Part shown: positions 23,858 through 38,200 of the stretch, one piece after another
Position numbering within the stretch: the stretch's first letter is position 1
Layout: every line of letters starts with the position of its first letter
NCBI GenBank assembly: GCA_036245805.1
Contig: BTRK01000006.1
Span: 39,064,901 to 39,128,900 of the forward strand
Direction: 5' to 3'
Source of the DNA: Pristionchus mayeri
Taxonomy: Eukaryota; Nematoda; Chromadorea; Rhabditida; Neodiplogasteridae
Length of the DNA: 64,000 nucleotides
Program-made: the position numbers and the translations under genes
Notes under the pieces: generated by a model
Told to the model about the DNA's origin: nothing
What the model saw: only the letters and a program-made list of their open reading frames with translations
Database searches by the model: none

Positions 23858-26800
23858 TCAGTTCAGCAGCAAATGTCATCGGAAAGCGAGCGAGCAATCG
23901 ATGAGTGAGGAGAGAAAAAGAGAGATCACGATGGCAGTGCAAGAACTAATCATATTATTGGAATTTTCTTCTGGTTTGGAACCAACAACATGATCAGTTC
24001 AGCAGCAAATGTCATCGGAAAGCGAGCGAGCAATCGATGAGTGAGGAGAGAAAAAGAGAGATCACGATGGCAGTGCAAGAACTAATCATATTATTGGAAT
24101 GTTCTTCTGGTTTTGAACCAACAACGTGATCAGTTCAGCAGCAAATGTCATCGGAAAGCGAGCGAGCAATCGATGAGTGAGGAGAGAAAAAGAGAGATCA
24201 CGATGGCAGTGCAAGAACTAATCATATTATTGGAATGTTCTTCTGGTTTGGAACCAACAACGTGATCAGTTCAACAGCAAATGTCATCGGAAAGCGAGCG
24301 AGCAATCGATGAGTGAGGAGAGAAAAAGAGAGATCACGATGGCAGTGCAAGAACTAATCATATTATTGGAATGTTCTTCTGGTTTGGAACCAACAACGTG
24401 ATCAGTTCAGCAGCAAATGTCATCGGAAAGCGAGCGAGCAATCGATGAGTGAGGAGAGAAAAAGAGAGATCACGATGGCAGTGCAAGAACTAATCATATT
24501 ATTGGAATGTTCTTTGGTTTTGAACCAATAACGTGATCAGTTCAGCAGCAAATGTCATCGGAAAGCGAGCGAGCAATCAATGAATGAGGAGAGAAAAAGA
24601 GAGATCACGATGGCAGTGCAAGAACTAATCATATTATTGGAATGTTCTTTGGTTTTGAACCAACAACGTGATCAGTTCAGCAGCAAATGTCATCGGAAAG
24701 CGAGCGAGCAATCGATGAGTGAGGAGAGAAAAAGAGAGATCACGATTTCAATGCAAGAACTAATCATATTATTGGAATGTTCTTTGGTTTTGAACCAACA
24801 ACGTGATCAGTTCAGCAGCAAATGTCATCGAAAAGCGAGCGAGCAATCGATGAATGAGGAGAGAAAAAGAGAGATCACGATGGCAATGCAAGAACTAATC
24901 ATATTATTGGAATGTTCTTTGGTTTTGAACCAACAACGTGATCAGTTCAGCAGCAAATGTCATCGGAAAGCGAGCGAGCAATCGATGAATGAGGAGAGAA
25001 AAAGAGAGATCACGATGGCAATGCAAGAACTAATCATATTATTGGAATGTTCTTTGGTTTTGAACCAACAACGTGATCAGTTCAGCAGCAAATGTCATCG
25101 GAAAGCGAGCGAGCAATCGATGAATGAGAGAGAAAAAGAGAGATCACGATGGCAATGCAAGAACTAATCATATTATTGGAATGTTCTTTGGTTTTGAACC
25201 AACAACGTGATCAGTTCAGCAGCAAATGTCATCGGAAAGCGAGCGAGCAATCGATGAATGAGGAGAGAAAAAGAGAGATCACGATGGCAGTGCAAGAACT
25301 AATCATATTATTGGAATGTTCTTCTGGTTTGGAACCAACAACATGATCAGTTCAGCAGCAAATGTCATCGGAAAGCGAGCGAGCAATCGATGAGTGAGGA
25401 GAGAAAAAGAGAGATCACGATGGCAGTGCAAGAACTAATCATATTATTGGAATGTTCTTCTGGTTTTGAACCAACAACGTGATCAGTTCAGCAGCAAATG
25501 TCATCGGAAAGCGAGCGAGCAATCGATGAGTGAGGAGAGAAAAAGAGAGATCACGATGGCAGTGCAAGAACTAATCATATTATTGGAATGTTCTTCTGGT
25601 TTGGAACCAACAACCTGATCAGTTCAACAGCAAATGTCATCGGAAAGCGAGCGAGCAATCGATGAGTGAGGAGAGAAAAAGAGAGATCACGATTTCAATG
25701 CAAGAACTAATCATATTATTGGAATGTTCTTTGGTTTTGAACCAACAACGTGATCAGTTCAGCAGCAAATGTCATCGGAAAGCGAGCGAGCAATCGATGA
25801 ATGAGGAGAGAAAAAGAGAGATCACGATGGCAATGCAAGCACTAATCATATTATTGGAAGGTTCTTTGGTTTTGAACCAACAACGTGATCAGTTCAGCAG
25901 CAAATGTCATCGGAAAGCGAGCGAGCAATCGATGAGTGAGGAGAGAAAAAGAGAGATCACGATGGCAGTGCAAGAACTAATCATATTATTGGAATGTTCT
26001 TCTGGTTTTGAACCAACAACGTGATCAGTTCAGCAGCAAATGTCATCGGAAAGCGAGCGAGCAATCGATGAGTGAGGAGAGAAAAAGATAGATCACGATG
26101 GCAGTGCAAGAACTAATCATATTATTGGAATGTTCTTCTGGTTTGGAACCAACAACGTGATCAGTTCAGCAGCAAATGTCATCGGAAAGCGAGCGAGCAA
26201 TCGATGAGTGAGGAGAGAAATAGAGAGATCACGATGGCAGTGCAAGAACTAATCATATTATTGGAATGTTCTTTGGTTTTGAACCAACAACGTGATCAGT
26301 TCAGCAGCAAATGTCATCGGAAAGCGAGCGAGCAATCAATGAATGAGGAGAGAAAAAGAGAGATCACGATGGCAGTGCAAGAACTAATCATATTATTGGA
26401 ATGTTCTTCTGGTTTTGAACCAACAACGTGATCAGTTCAGCAGCAAATGTCATCGGAAAGCGAGCGAGCAATCGATGAGTGAGGAGAGAAAAAGAGAGAT
26501 CACGATGGCAGTGCAAGAACTAATCATATTATTGGAATGTTCTTCTGGTTTGGAACCAACAACGTGATCAGTTCAGCAGCAAATGTCATCGGAAAGCGAG
26601 CGAGCAATCGATGAGTGAGGAGAGAAAAAGAGAGATCACGATGGCAGTGCAAGAACTAATCATATTATTGGAATGTTCTTCTGGTTTTGAACCAACAACG
26701 TGATCAGTTCAGCAGCAAATGTCATCGGAAAGCGAGCGAGCAATCGATGAGTGAGGAGAGAAAAAGATAGATCACGATGGCAGTGCAAGAACTAATCATA

Positions 26801-27345
26801 TTATTGGAATGTTCTTCTGGTTTGGAACCAACAACGTGATCAGTTCAGCAGCAAATGTCATCGGAAAGCGAGCGAGCAATCGATGAGTGAGGAGAGAAAT
26901 AGAGAGATCACGATGGCAGTGCAAGAACTAATCATATTATTGGAATGTTCTTTGGTTTTGAACCAACAACGTGATCAGTTCAGCAGCAAATGTCATCGGA
27001 AAGCGAGCGAGCAATCAATGAATGAGGAGAGAAAAAGAGAGATCACGATGGCAGTGCAAGAACTAATCATATTATTGGAATGTTCTTCTGGTTTTGAACC
27101 AACAACGTGATCAGTTCAGCAGCAAATGTCATCGGAAAGCGAGCGAGCAATCGATGAGTGAGGAGAGAAAAAGAGAGATCACGATGGCAGTGCAAGAACT
27201 AATCATATTATTGGAATGTTCTTCTGGTTTGGAACCAACAACGTGATCAGTTCAGCAGCAAATGTCATCGGAAAGCGAGCGAGCAATCGATGAGTGAGGA
27301 GAGAAAAAGAGAGATCACGATGGCAGTGCAAGAACTAATCATATT
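23858..27345 (+). repeat. Hybrid A/B block with a 679-bp (5-monomer) tandem duplication
   Basis: From 23,858 the units are largely hybrids (tgttcttctgg followed by tttggaacc or ttttgaacc). A 679-bp unit is duplicated over about 25,870-27,345: gaaaaagatagatcacg lies near 26,085 and 26,764, and gagaaatagagag near 26,216 and 26,895. A segment near 24,790-25,650, marked by a one-base deletion (aatgagagagaaaaag near 25,125), is repeated at about 28,718-29,580 (same deletion near 29,053), an offset of 3928 bp or 29 monomers. Confidence 0.75.
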
Positions 27346-28506
27346 ATTGGAATGTTCTTTGGTTTTGAACCAACAACGTGATCAGTTCAGCAGCAAATGT
27401 CATCGGAAAGCGAGCGAGCAATCAATGAATGAGGAGAGAAAAAGAGAGATCACGATGGCAGTGCAAGAACTAATCATATTATTGAATGTTCTTTGGTTTT
27501 GAACCAACAACGTGATCAGTTCAACAGCAAATGTCATCGGAAAGCGAGCGAGCAATCGATGAGTGAGGAGAGAAAAAGAGAGATCACGATGGCAGTGCAA
27601 GAACTAATCATATTATTGGAATGTTCTTCTGGTTTGGAACCAACAACGTGATCAGTTCAGCAGCAAATGTCATCGGAAAGCAAGCGAGCAATCGATGAGT
27701 GAGGAGAGAAAAAGAGAGATCACGATGGCAGTGCAAGAACTAATCATATTATTGGAATGTTCTTTGGTTTTGAACCAACAACGTGATCAGTTCAGCAGCA
27801 AATGTCATCGGAAAGCGAGCGAGCAATCGATGAGTGAGGAGAGAAAAAGAGAGATCACGATTTCAATGCAAGAACTAATCATATTATTGGAATGTTCTTT
27901 GGTTTTGAACCAACAACGTGATCAGTTCAGCAGCAAATGTCATCGGAAAGCGAGCGAGCAATCGATGAATGAGGAGAGAAAAAGAGAGATCACGATGGCA
28001 ATGCAAGAACTAATCATATTATTGGAATGTTCTTTGGTTTTGAACCAACAACGTGATCAGTTCAGCAGCAAATGTCATCGGAAAGCGAGCGAGCAATCGA
28101 TGAATGAGGAGAGAAAAAGAGAGATCACGATGGCAATGCAAGCACTAATCATATTATTGGAAGGTTCTTTGGTTTTGAACCAACAACGTGATCAGTTCAG
28201 CAGCAAATGTCATCGGAAAGCGAGCGAGCAATCGATGAGTGAGGAGAGAAAAAGAGAGATCACGATGGCAGTGCAAGAACTAATCATATTATTGGAATGT
28301 TCTTCTGGTTTTGAACCAACAACGTGATCAGTTCAGCAGCAAATGTCATCGGAAAGCGAGCGAGCAATCGATGAGTGAGGAGAGAAAAAGAGAGATCACG
28401 ATGGCAGTGCAAGAACTAATCATATTATTGGAATGTTCTTCTGGTTTGGAACCAACAACGTGATCAGTTCAGCAGCAAATGTCATCGGAAAGCGAGCGAG
28501 CAATCG
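27290..28506 (+). repeat. Cassettes J (405 bp) and K (812 bp), first copy
   Basis: Cassette J (27,290-27,694) is three monomers of 135, 134 and 136 bp. The middle one lacks a g (attattgaatgttc near 27,480), which closes the plus frame after 70 codons. Cassette K (27,695-28,506) is six monomers, four of 135 and two of 136 bp. Its markers are cacgatttcaatgc in unit two and caagcactaatc with ggttctttggttttg in unit four. K opens with a 210-codon frame. The same cassettes, in other orders, recur to 35,138. Confidence 0.8.
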
Positions 28507-29589
28507 ATGAGTGAGGAGAGAAAAAGAGAGATCACGATGGCAGTGCAAGAACTAATCATATTATTGGAATGTTCTTTGGTTTTGAACCAACAACGTGATC
28601 AGTTCAGCAGCAAATGTCATCGGAAAGCGAGCGAGCAATCAATGAATGAGGAGAGAAAAAGAGAGATCACGATGGCAGTGCAAGAACTAATCATATTATT
28701 GGAATGTTCTTCTGGTTTTGAACCAACAACGTGATCAGTTCAGCAGCAAATGTCATCGGAAAGCGAGCGAGCAATCGATGAATGAGGAGAGAAAAAGAGA
28801 GATCACGATGGCAATGCAAGAACTAATCATATTATTGGAATGTTCTTTGGTTTTGAACCAACAACGTGATCAGTTCAGCAGCAAATGTCATCGGAAAGCG
28901 AGCGAGCAATCGATGAATGAGGAGAGAAAAAGAGAGATCACGATGGCAATGCAAGAACTAATCATATTATTGGAATGTTCTTTGGTTTTGAACCAACAAC
29001 GTGATCAGTTCAGCAGCAAATGTCATCGGAAAGCGAGCGAGCAATCGATGAATGAGAGAGAAAAAGAGAGATCACGATGGCAATGCAAGAACTAATCATA
29101 TTATTGGAATGTTCTTTGGTTTTGAACCAACAACGTGATCAGTTCAGCAGCAAATGTCATCGGAAAGCGAGCGAGCAATCGATGAATGAGGAGAGAAAAA
29201 GAGAGATCACGATGGCAGTGCAAGAACTAATCATATTATTGGAATGTTCTTCTGGTTTGGAACCAACAACATGATCAGTTCAGCAGCAAATGTCATCGGA
29301 AAGCGAGCGAGCAATCGATGAGTGAGGAGAGAAAAAGAGAGATCACGATGGCAGTGCAAGAACTAATCATATTATTGGAATGTTCTTCTGGTTTTGAACC
29401 AACAACGTGATCAGTTCAGCAGCAAATGTCATCGGAAAGCGAGCGAGCAATCGATGAGTGAGGAGAGAAAAAGAGAGATCACGATGGCAGTGCAAGAACT
29501 AATCATATTATTGGAATGTTCTTCTGGTTTGGAACCAACAACCTGATCAGTTCAACAGCAAATGTCATCGGAAAGCGAGCGAGCAATCG

Positions 29590-32430
29590 ATGAGTGAGGA
29601 GAGAAAAAGAGAGATCACGATGGCAGTGCAAGAACTAATCATATTATTGGAATGTTCTTTGGTTTTGAACCAACAACGTGATCAGTTCAGCAGCAAATGT
29701 CATCGGAAAGCGAGCGAGCAATCGATGAGTGAGGAGAGAAAAAGAGAGATCACGATTTCAATGCAAGAACTAATCATATTATTGGAATGTTCTTTGGTTT
29801 TGAACCAACAACGTGATCAGTTCAGCAGCAAATGTCATCGGAAAGCGAGCGAGCAATCGATGAATGAGGAGAGAAAAAGAGAGATCACGATGGCAATGCA
29901 AGAACTAATCATATTATTGGAATGTTCTTTGGTTTTGAACCAACAACGTGATCAGTTCAGCAGCAAATGTCATCGGAAAGCGAGCGAGCAATCGATGAAT
30001 GAGGAGAGAAAAAGAGAGATCACGATGGCAATGCAAGCACTAATCATATTATTGGAAGGTTCTTTGGTTTTGAACCAACAACGTGATCAGTTCAGCAGCA
30101 AATGTCATCGGAAAGCGAGCGAGCAATCGATGAGTGAGGAGAGAAAAAGAGAGATCACGATGGCAGATCAAGAACTAATCATATTATTGGAATGTTCTTC
30201 TGGTTTTGAACCAACAACGTGATCAGTTCAGCAGCAAATGTCATCGGAAAGCGAGCGAGCAATCGATGAGTGAGGAGAGAAAAAGAGAGATCACGATGGC
30301 AGTGCAAGAACTAATCATATTATTGGAATGTTCTTCTGGTTTGGAACCAACAACGTGATCAGTTCAGCAGCAAATGTCATCGGAAAGCGAGCGAGCAATC
30401 GATGAGTGAGGAGAGAAAAAGAGAGATCACGATGGCAGTGCAAGAACTAATCATATTATTGGAATGTTCTTTGGTTTTGAACCAACAACGTGATCAGTTC
30501 AGCAGCAAATGTCATCGGAAAGCGAGCGAGCAATCAATGAATGAGGAGAGAAAAAGAGAGATCACGATGGCAGTGCAAGAACTAATCATATTATTGAATG
30601 TTCTTTGGTTTTGAACCAACAACGTGATCAGTTCAACAGCAAATGTCATCGGAAAGCGAGCGAGCAATCGATGAGTGAGGAGAGAAAAAGAGAGATCACG
30701 ATGGCAGTGCAAGAACTAATCATATTATTGGAATGTTCTTCTGGTTTGGAACCAACAACGTGATCAGTTCAGCAGCAAATGTCATCGGAAAGCGAGCGAG
30801 CAATCGATGAGTGAGGAGAGAAAAAGAGAGATCACGATGGCAGTGCAAGAACTAATCATATTATTGGAATGTTCTTTGGTTTTGAACCAACAACGTGATC
30901 AGTTCAGCAGCAAATGTCATCGGAAAGCGAGCGAGCAATCGATGAGTGAGGAGAGAAAAAGAGAGATCACGATTTCAATGCAAGAACTAATCATATTATT
31001 GGAATGTTCTTTGGTTTTGAACCAACAACGTGATCAGTTCAGCAGCAAATGTCATCGGAAAGCGAGCGAGCAATCGATGAATGAGGAGAGAAAAAGAGAG
31101 ATCACGATGGCAATGCAAGAACTAATCATATTATTGGAATGTTCTTTGGTTTTGAACCAACAACGTGATCAGTTCAGCAGCAAATGTCATCGGAAAGCGA
31201 GCGAGCAATCGATGAATGAGGAGAGAAAAAGAGAGATCACGATGGCAATGCAAGCACTAATCATATTATTGGAAGGTTCTTTGGTTTTGAACCAACAACG
31301 TGATCAGTTCAGCAGCAAATGTCATCGGAAAGCGAGCGAGCAATCGATGAGTGAGGAGAGAAAAAGAGAGATCACGATGGCAGTGCAAGAACTAATCATA
31401 TTATTGGAATGTTCTTCTGGTTTTGAACCAACAACGTGATCAGTTCAGCAGCAAATGTCATCGGAAAGCGAGCGAGCAATCGATGAGTGAGGAGAGAAAA
31501 AGAGAGATCACGATGGCAGTGCAAGAACTAATCATATTATTGGAATGTTCTTCTGGTTTGGAACCAACAACGTGATCAGTTCAGCAGCAAATGTCATCGG
31601 AAAGCGAGCGAGCAATCGATGAGTGAGGAGAGAAAAAGAGAGATCACGATGGCAGTGCAAGAACTAATCATATTATTGGAATGTTCTTTGGTTTTGAACC
31701 AACAACGTGATCAGTTCAGCAGCAAATGTCATCGGAAAGCGAGCGAGCAATCGATGAGTGAGGAGAGAAAAAGAGAGATCACGATTTCAATGCAAGAACT
31801 AATCATATTATTGGAATGTTCTTTGGTTTTGAACCAACAACGTGATCAGTTCAGCAGCAAATGTCATCGGAAAGCGAGCGAGCAATCGATGAATGAGGAG
31901 AGAAAAAGAGAGATCACGATGGCAATGCAAGAACTAATCATATTATTGGAATGTTCTTTGGTTTTGAACCAACAACGTGATCAGTTCAGCAGCAAATGTC
32001 ATCGGAAAGCGAGCGAGCAATCGATGAATGAGGAGAGAAAAAGAGAGATCACGATGGCAATGCAAGCACTAATCATATTATTGGAAGGTTCTTTGGTTTT
32101 GAACCAACAACGTGATCAGTTCAGCAGCAAATGTCATCGGAAAGCGAGCGAGCAATCGATGAGTGAGGAGAGAAAAAGAGAGATCACGATGGCAGTGCAA
32201 GAACTAATCATATTATTGGAATGTTCTTCTGGTTTTGAACCAACAACGTGATCAGTTCAGCAGCAAATGTCATCGGAAAGCGAGCGAGCAATCGATGAGT
32301 GAGGAGAGAAAAAGAGAGATCACGATGGCAGTGCAAGAACTAATCATATTATTGGAATGTTCTTCTGGTTTGGAACCAACAACGTGATCAGTTCAGCAGC
32401 AAATGTCATCGGAAAGCGAGCGAGCAATCG
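29590..32430 (+). repeat. Cassette series K-J-K-K
   Basis: K lies at 29,590-30,401, J at 30,402-30,806, and two direct K copies at 30,807-31,618 and 31,619-32,430. All K copies carry the cacgatttcaatgc and caagcactaatc markers. The 29,590 copy has one private change (ggcagatcaag near 30,164). J at 30,402 has the same one-base deletion (near 30,594) and the same caatcaatgaatg variant as the 27,290 copy. J-to-J spacing is 3112 bp. Confidence 0.8.
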
Positions 32431-35138
32431 ATGAGTGAGGAGAGAAAAAGAGAGATCACGATGGCAGTGCAAGAACTAATCATATTATTGGAATGTTCTT
32501 TGGTTTTGAACCAACAACGTGATCAGTTCAGCAGCAAATGTCATCGGAAAGCGAGCGAGCAATCAATGAATGAGGAGAGAAAAAGAGAGATCACGATGGC
32601 AGTGCAAGAACTAATCATATTATTGGAATGTTCTTCTGGTTTTGAACCAACAACGTGATCAGTTCAGCAGCAAATGTCATCGGAAAGCGAGCGAGCAATC
32701 GATGAGTGAGGAGAGAAAAAGAGAGATCACGATGGCAGTGCAAGAACTAATCATATTATTGGAATGTTCTTCTGGTTTGGAACCAACAACGTGATCAGTT
32801 CAGCAGCAAATGTCATCGGAAAGCGAGCGAGCAATCGATGAGTGAGGAGAGAAAAAGAGAGATCACGATGGCAGTGCAAGAACTAATCATATTATTGGAA
32901 TGTTCTTTGGTTTTGAACCAACAACGTGATCAGTTCAGCAGCAAATGTCATCGGAAAGCGAGCGAGCAATCAATGAATGAGGAGAGAAAAAGAGAGATCA
33001 CGATGGCAGTGCAAGAACTAATCATATTATTGAATGTTCTTTGGTTTTGAACCAACAACGTGATCAGTTCAACAGCAAATGTCATCGGAAAGCGAGCGAG
33101 CAATCGATGAGTGAGGAGAGAAAAAGAGAGATCACGATGGCAGTGCAAGAACTAATCATATTATTGGAATGTTCTTCTGGTTTGGAACCAACAACGTGAT
33201 CAGTTCAGCAGCAAATGTCATCGGAAAGCGAGCGAGCAATCGATGAGTGAGGAGAGAAAAAGAGAGATCACGATGGCAGTGCAAGAACTAATCATATTAT
33301 GGGAATGTTCTTCTGGTTTTGAACCAACAACGTGATCAGTTCAGCAGCAAATGTCATCGGAAAGCGAGCGAGCAATCGATGAGTGAGGAGAGAAAAAGAG
33401 AGATCACGATGGCAGTGCAAGAACTAATCATATTATTGGAATGTTCTTCTGGTTTGGAACCAACAACGTGATCAGTTCAACAGCAAATGTCATCGGAAAG
33501 CGAGCGAGCAATCGATGAGTGAGGAGAGAAAAAGAGAGATCACGATGGCAGTGCAAGAACTAATCATATTATTGGAATGTTCTTCTGGTTTGGAACCAAC
33601 AACGTGATCAGTTCAGCAGCAAATGTCATCGGAAAGCGAGCGAGCAATCGATGAGTGAGGAGAGAAAAAGAGAGATCACGATGGCAGTGCAAGAACTAAT
33701 CATATTATTGAATGTTCTTTGGTTTTGAACCAACAACGTGATCAGTTCAACAGCAAATGTCATCGGAAAGCGAGCGAGCAATCGATGAGTGAGGAGAGAA
33801 AAAGAGAGATCACGATGGCAGTGCAAGAACTAATCATATTATTGGAATGTTCTTCTGGTTTGGAACCAACAACGTGATCAGTTCAGCAGCAAATGTCATC
33901 GGAAAGCGAGCGAGCAATCGATGAATGAGGAGAGAAAAAGAGAGATCACGATGGCAATGCAAGAACTAATCATATTATTGGAATGTTCTTTTGTTTTGAA
34001 CCAACAACGTGATCAGTTCAGCAGCAAATGTCATCGGAAAGCGAGCGAGCAATCGATGAATGAGGAGAGAAAAAGAGAGATCACGATGGCAATGCAAGCA
34101 CTAATCATATTATTGGAAGGTTCTTTGGTTTTGAACCAACAACGTGATCAGTTCAGCAGCAAATGTCATCGGAAAGCGAGCGAGCAATCGATGAGTGAGG
34201 AGAGAAAAAGAGAGATCACGATGGCAGTGCAAGAACTAATCATATTATTGGAATGTTCTTCTGGTTTTGAACCAACAACGTGATCAGTTCAGCAGCAAAT
34301 GTCATCGGAAAGCGAGCGAGCAATCGATGAGTGAGGAGAGAAAAAGAGAGATCACGATGGCAGTGCAAGAACTAATCATATTATTGGAATGTTCTTTGGT
34401 TTTGAACCAACAACGTGATCAGTTCAGCAGCAAATGTCATCGGAAAGCGAGCGAGCAATCAATGAATGAGGAGAGAAAAAGAGAGATCACGATGGCAGTG
34501 CAAGAACTAATCATATTATTGGAATGTTCTTCTGGTTTTGAACCAACAACGTGATCAGTTCAGCAGCAAATGTCATCGGAAAGCGAGCGAGCAATCGATG
34601 AGTGAGGAGAGAAAAAGAGAGATCACGATGGCAGTGCAAAAACTAATCATATTATTGGAATGTTCTTCTGGTTTGGAACCAACAACGTGATCAGTTCAGC
34701 AGCAAATGTCATCGGAAAGCGAGCGAGCAATCGATGAGTGAGGAGAGAAAAAGAGAGATCACGATGGCAGTGCAAGAACTAATCATATTATTGGAATGTT
34801 CTTTGGTTTTGAACCAACAACGTGATCAGTTCAGCAGCAAATGTCATCGGAAAGCGAGCGAGCAATCAATGAATGAGGAGAGAAAAAGAGAGATCACGAT
34901 GGCAGTGCAAGAACTAATCATATTATTGAATGTTCTTTGGTTTTGAACCAACAACGTGATCAGTTCAGCAGCAAATGTCATCGGAAAGCGAGCGAGCAAT
35001 CGATGAGTGAGGAGAGAAAAAGAGAGATCACGATGGCAGTGCAAGAACTAATCATATTATTGGAATGTTCTTCTGGTTTGGAACCAACAACGTGATCAGT
35101 TCAGCAGCAAATGTCATCGGAAAGCGAGCGAGCAATCG
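32431..35138 (+). repeat. Cassette series L-J, hybrid units, partial K, L-J
   Basis: Cassette L is 407 bp (135+136+136) and lies at 32,431-32,837 and 34,327-34,733; related copies lie at 26,204-26,610 and 26,883-27,289. In the last three of these positions L is followed directly by J: 27,290, 32,838 and 34,734. Another 134-bp deletion monomer lies near 33,709. A shortened K-like stretch with caagcactaatc is near 34,097. The J at 34,734 has cagcagcaaatg where the others have caacagcaaatg after the deletion unit. Confidence 0.75.
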
Positions 35139-35249
35139 ATGAATGAGGAGAGAAAAAGAGAGATCACGATGGCAGTGCAAGAACTAATCATATTATTGGA
35201 ATGTTCTTTGGTTTTGAACCAACAACATTATCAGTTCAGCAGCAAAGGT

Positions 35250-38200
35250 CATCGGAAAGCGAGCGAGCAATCGATGAGTGAGGAGAGAAAAAGAGAGATC
35301 ACGATGGCAGTGCAAGAACTAATCATATTATTGGAAGGTTCTTCTGGTTTGGAACCAACAACGTGATCAGTGCAGCAGCAAATGTCATCGGAAAGCGAGC
35401 GAGCAATCGATCAGTGAGGAGAGAAAAAGAGAGATCACGATGGCAGTGCAAGAACTAATCATATTATTGGAATGTTCTTCTGGTTTGGAACCAACAACGT
35501 GATCAGTTCAGCAGCAAATGTCATCGGAAAGCGAGCGAGCAATCGATGAGTGAGGAGAGAAAAAGAGAGATCACGATGGCAGTGCAAGAACTAATCATAT
35601 TATTGGAATGTTCTTCTGGTTTTGAACCAACAACGTGATCAGTGCAGCAGCAAATGTCATCGGAAAGCGAGCGAGCAATCGATCAGTGAGGAGAGAAAAA
35701 GAGAGATCACGATGGCAGTGCAAGAACTAATCATATTATTGGAATGTTCTTCTGGTTTGGAACCAACAACGTGATCAGTTCAGCAGCAAATGTCATCGGA
35801 AAGCGAGCGAGCAATCGATGAGTGAGGAGAGAAAAAGAGAGATCACGATGGCAGTGCAAGAACTAATCATATTATTGGAATGTTCTTCTGGTTTTGAACC
35901 AACAACGTGATCAGTTCAGCAGCAAATGTCATCGGAAAGCGAGCGAGCAATCGATGAGTGAGGAGAGAAAAAGAGAGATCACGATGGCAGTGCAAGAACT
36001 AATCATATTATTGGAAGGTTCTTCTGGTTTGGAACCAACAACGTGATCAGTGCAGCAGCAAATGTCATCGGAAAGCGAGCGAGCAATCGATCAGTGAGGA
36101 GAGAAAAAGAGAGATCACGATGGCAGTGCAAGAACTAATCATATTATTGGAATGTTCTTCTGGTTTGGAACCAACAACGTGATCAGTTCAGCAGCAAATG
36201 TCATCGGAAAGCGAGCGAGCAATCGATGAGTGAGGAGAGAAAAAGAGAGATCACGATGGCAGTGCAAGAACTAATCATATTATTGGAATGTTCTTCTGGT
36301 TTTGAACCAACAACGTGATCAGTTCAGCAGCAAATGTCATCGGAAAGCGAGCGAGCAATCGATGAGTGAGGAGAGAAAAAGAGAGATCACGATGGCAGTG
36401 CAAGAACTAATCATATTATTGGAATGTTCTTCTGGTTTGGAACCAACAACGTGATCAGTTCAGCAGCAAATGTCATCGGAAAGCGAGCGAGCAATCGATG
36501 AGTGAGGAGAGAAAAAGAGAGATCACGATGGCAGTGCAAGAACTAATCATATTATTGGAATGTTCTTCTGGTTTGGAACCAACAACGTGATCAGTTCAGC
36601 AGCAAATGTCATCGGAAAGCGAGCGAGCAATCGATGAGTGAGGAGAGAAAAAGAGAGATCACGATGGCAGTGCAAGAACTAATCATATTATTGGAATGTT
36701 CTTCTGGTTTTGAACCAACAACGTGATCAGTTCAGCAGCAAATGTCATCGGAAAGCGAGCGAGCAATCGATGAGTGAGGAGAGAAAAAGAGAGATCACGA
36801 TGGCAGTGCAAGAACTAATCATATTATTGGAATGTTCTTCTGGTTTTGAACCAACAACGTGATCAGTTCAGCAGCAAATGTCATCGGAAAGCGAGCGAGC
36901 AATCGATGAGTGAGGAGAGAAAAAGAGAGATCACGATGGCAGTGCAAGAACTAATCATATTATTGGAAGGTTCTTCTGGTTTGGAACCAACAACGTGATC
37001 AGTGCAGCAGCAAATGTCATCGGAAAGCGAGCGAGCAATCGATCAGTGAGGAGAGAAAAAGAGAGATCACGATGGCAGTGCAAGAACTAATCATATTATT
37101 GGAATGTTCTTCTGGTTTTGAACCAACAACGTGATCAGTTCAGCAGCAAATGTCATCGGAAAGCGAGCGAGCAATCGATGAGTGAGGAGAGAAAAAGAGA
37201 GATCACGATGGCAGTGCAAGAACTAATCATATTATTGGAATGTTCTTCTGGTTTTGAACCAACAACGTGATCAGTTCAGCAGCAAATGTCATCGGAAAGC
37301 GAGCGAGCAATCGATGAGTGAGGAGAGAAAAAGAGAGATCACGATGGCAGTGCAAGAACTAATCATATTATTGGAAGGTTCTTCTGGTTTGGAACCAACA
37401 ACGTGATCAGTGCAGCAGCAAATGTCATCGGAAAGCGAGCGAGCAATCGATCAGTGAGGAGAGAAAAAGAGAGATCACGATGGCAGTGCAAGAACTAATC
37501 ATATTATTGGAATGTTCTTCTGGTTTGGAACCAACAACGTGATCAGTTCAGCAGCAAATGTCATCGGAAAGCGAGCGAGCAATCGATGAGTGAGGAGAGA
37601 AAAAGAGAGATCACGATGGCAGTGCAAGAACTAATCATATTATTGGAATGTTCTTCTGGTTTTGAACCAACAACGTGATCAGTTCAGCAGCAAATGTCAT
37701 CGGAAAGCGAGCGAGCAATCGATGAGTGAGGAGAGAAAAAGAGAGATCACGATGGCAGTGCAAGAACTAATCATATTATTGGAATGTTCTTCTGGTTTGG
37801 AACCAACAACGTGATCAGTTCAGCAGCAAATGTCATCGGAAAGCGAGCGAGCAATCGATGAGTGAGGAGAGAAAAAGAGAGATCATGATGGCAGTGCAAG
37901 AACTAATCATATTATTGGAATGTTCTTCTGGTTTTGAACCAACAACGTGATCAGTTCAGCAGCAAATGTCATCGGAAAGCGAGCGAGCAATCGATGAGTG
38001 AGGAGAGAAAAAGAGAGATCACGATGGCAGTGCAAGAACTAATCATATTATTGGAAGGTTCTTCTGGTTTGGAACCAACAACGTGATCAGTGCAGCAGCA
38101 AATGTCATCGGAAAGCGAGCGAGCAATCGATCAGTGAGGAGAGAAAAAGAGAGATCACGATGGCAGTGCAAGAACTAATCATATTATTGGAATGTTCTTC

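Noticed and set aside
24580..29274. Programmed frameshift at aatgagagagaaaaag (near 25,125 and 29,053)
   Set aside because: It is a one-base deletion in the GA tract, shared by two copies of a duplicated segment. There is no slippery heptamer with downstream structure, and no gene to regulate.
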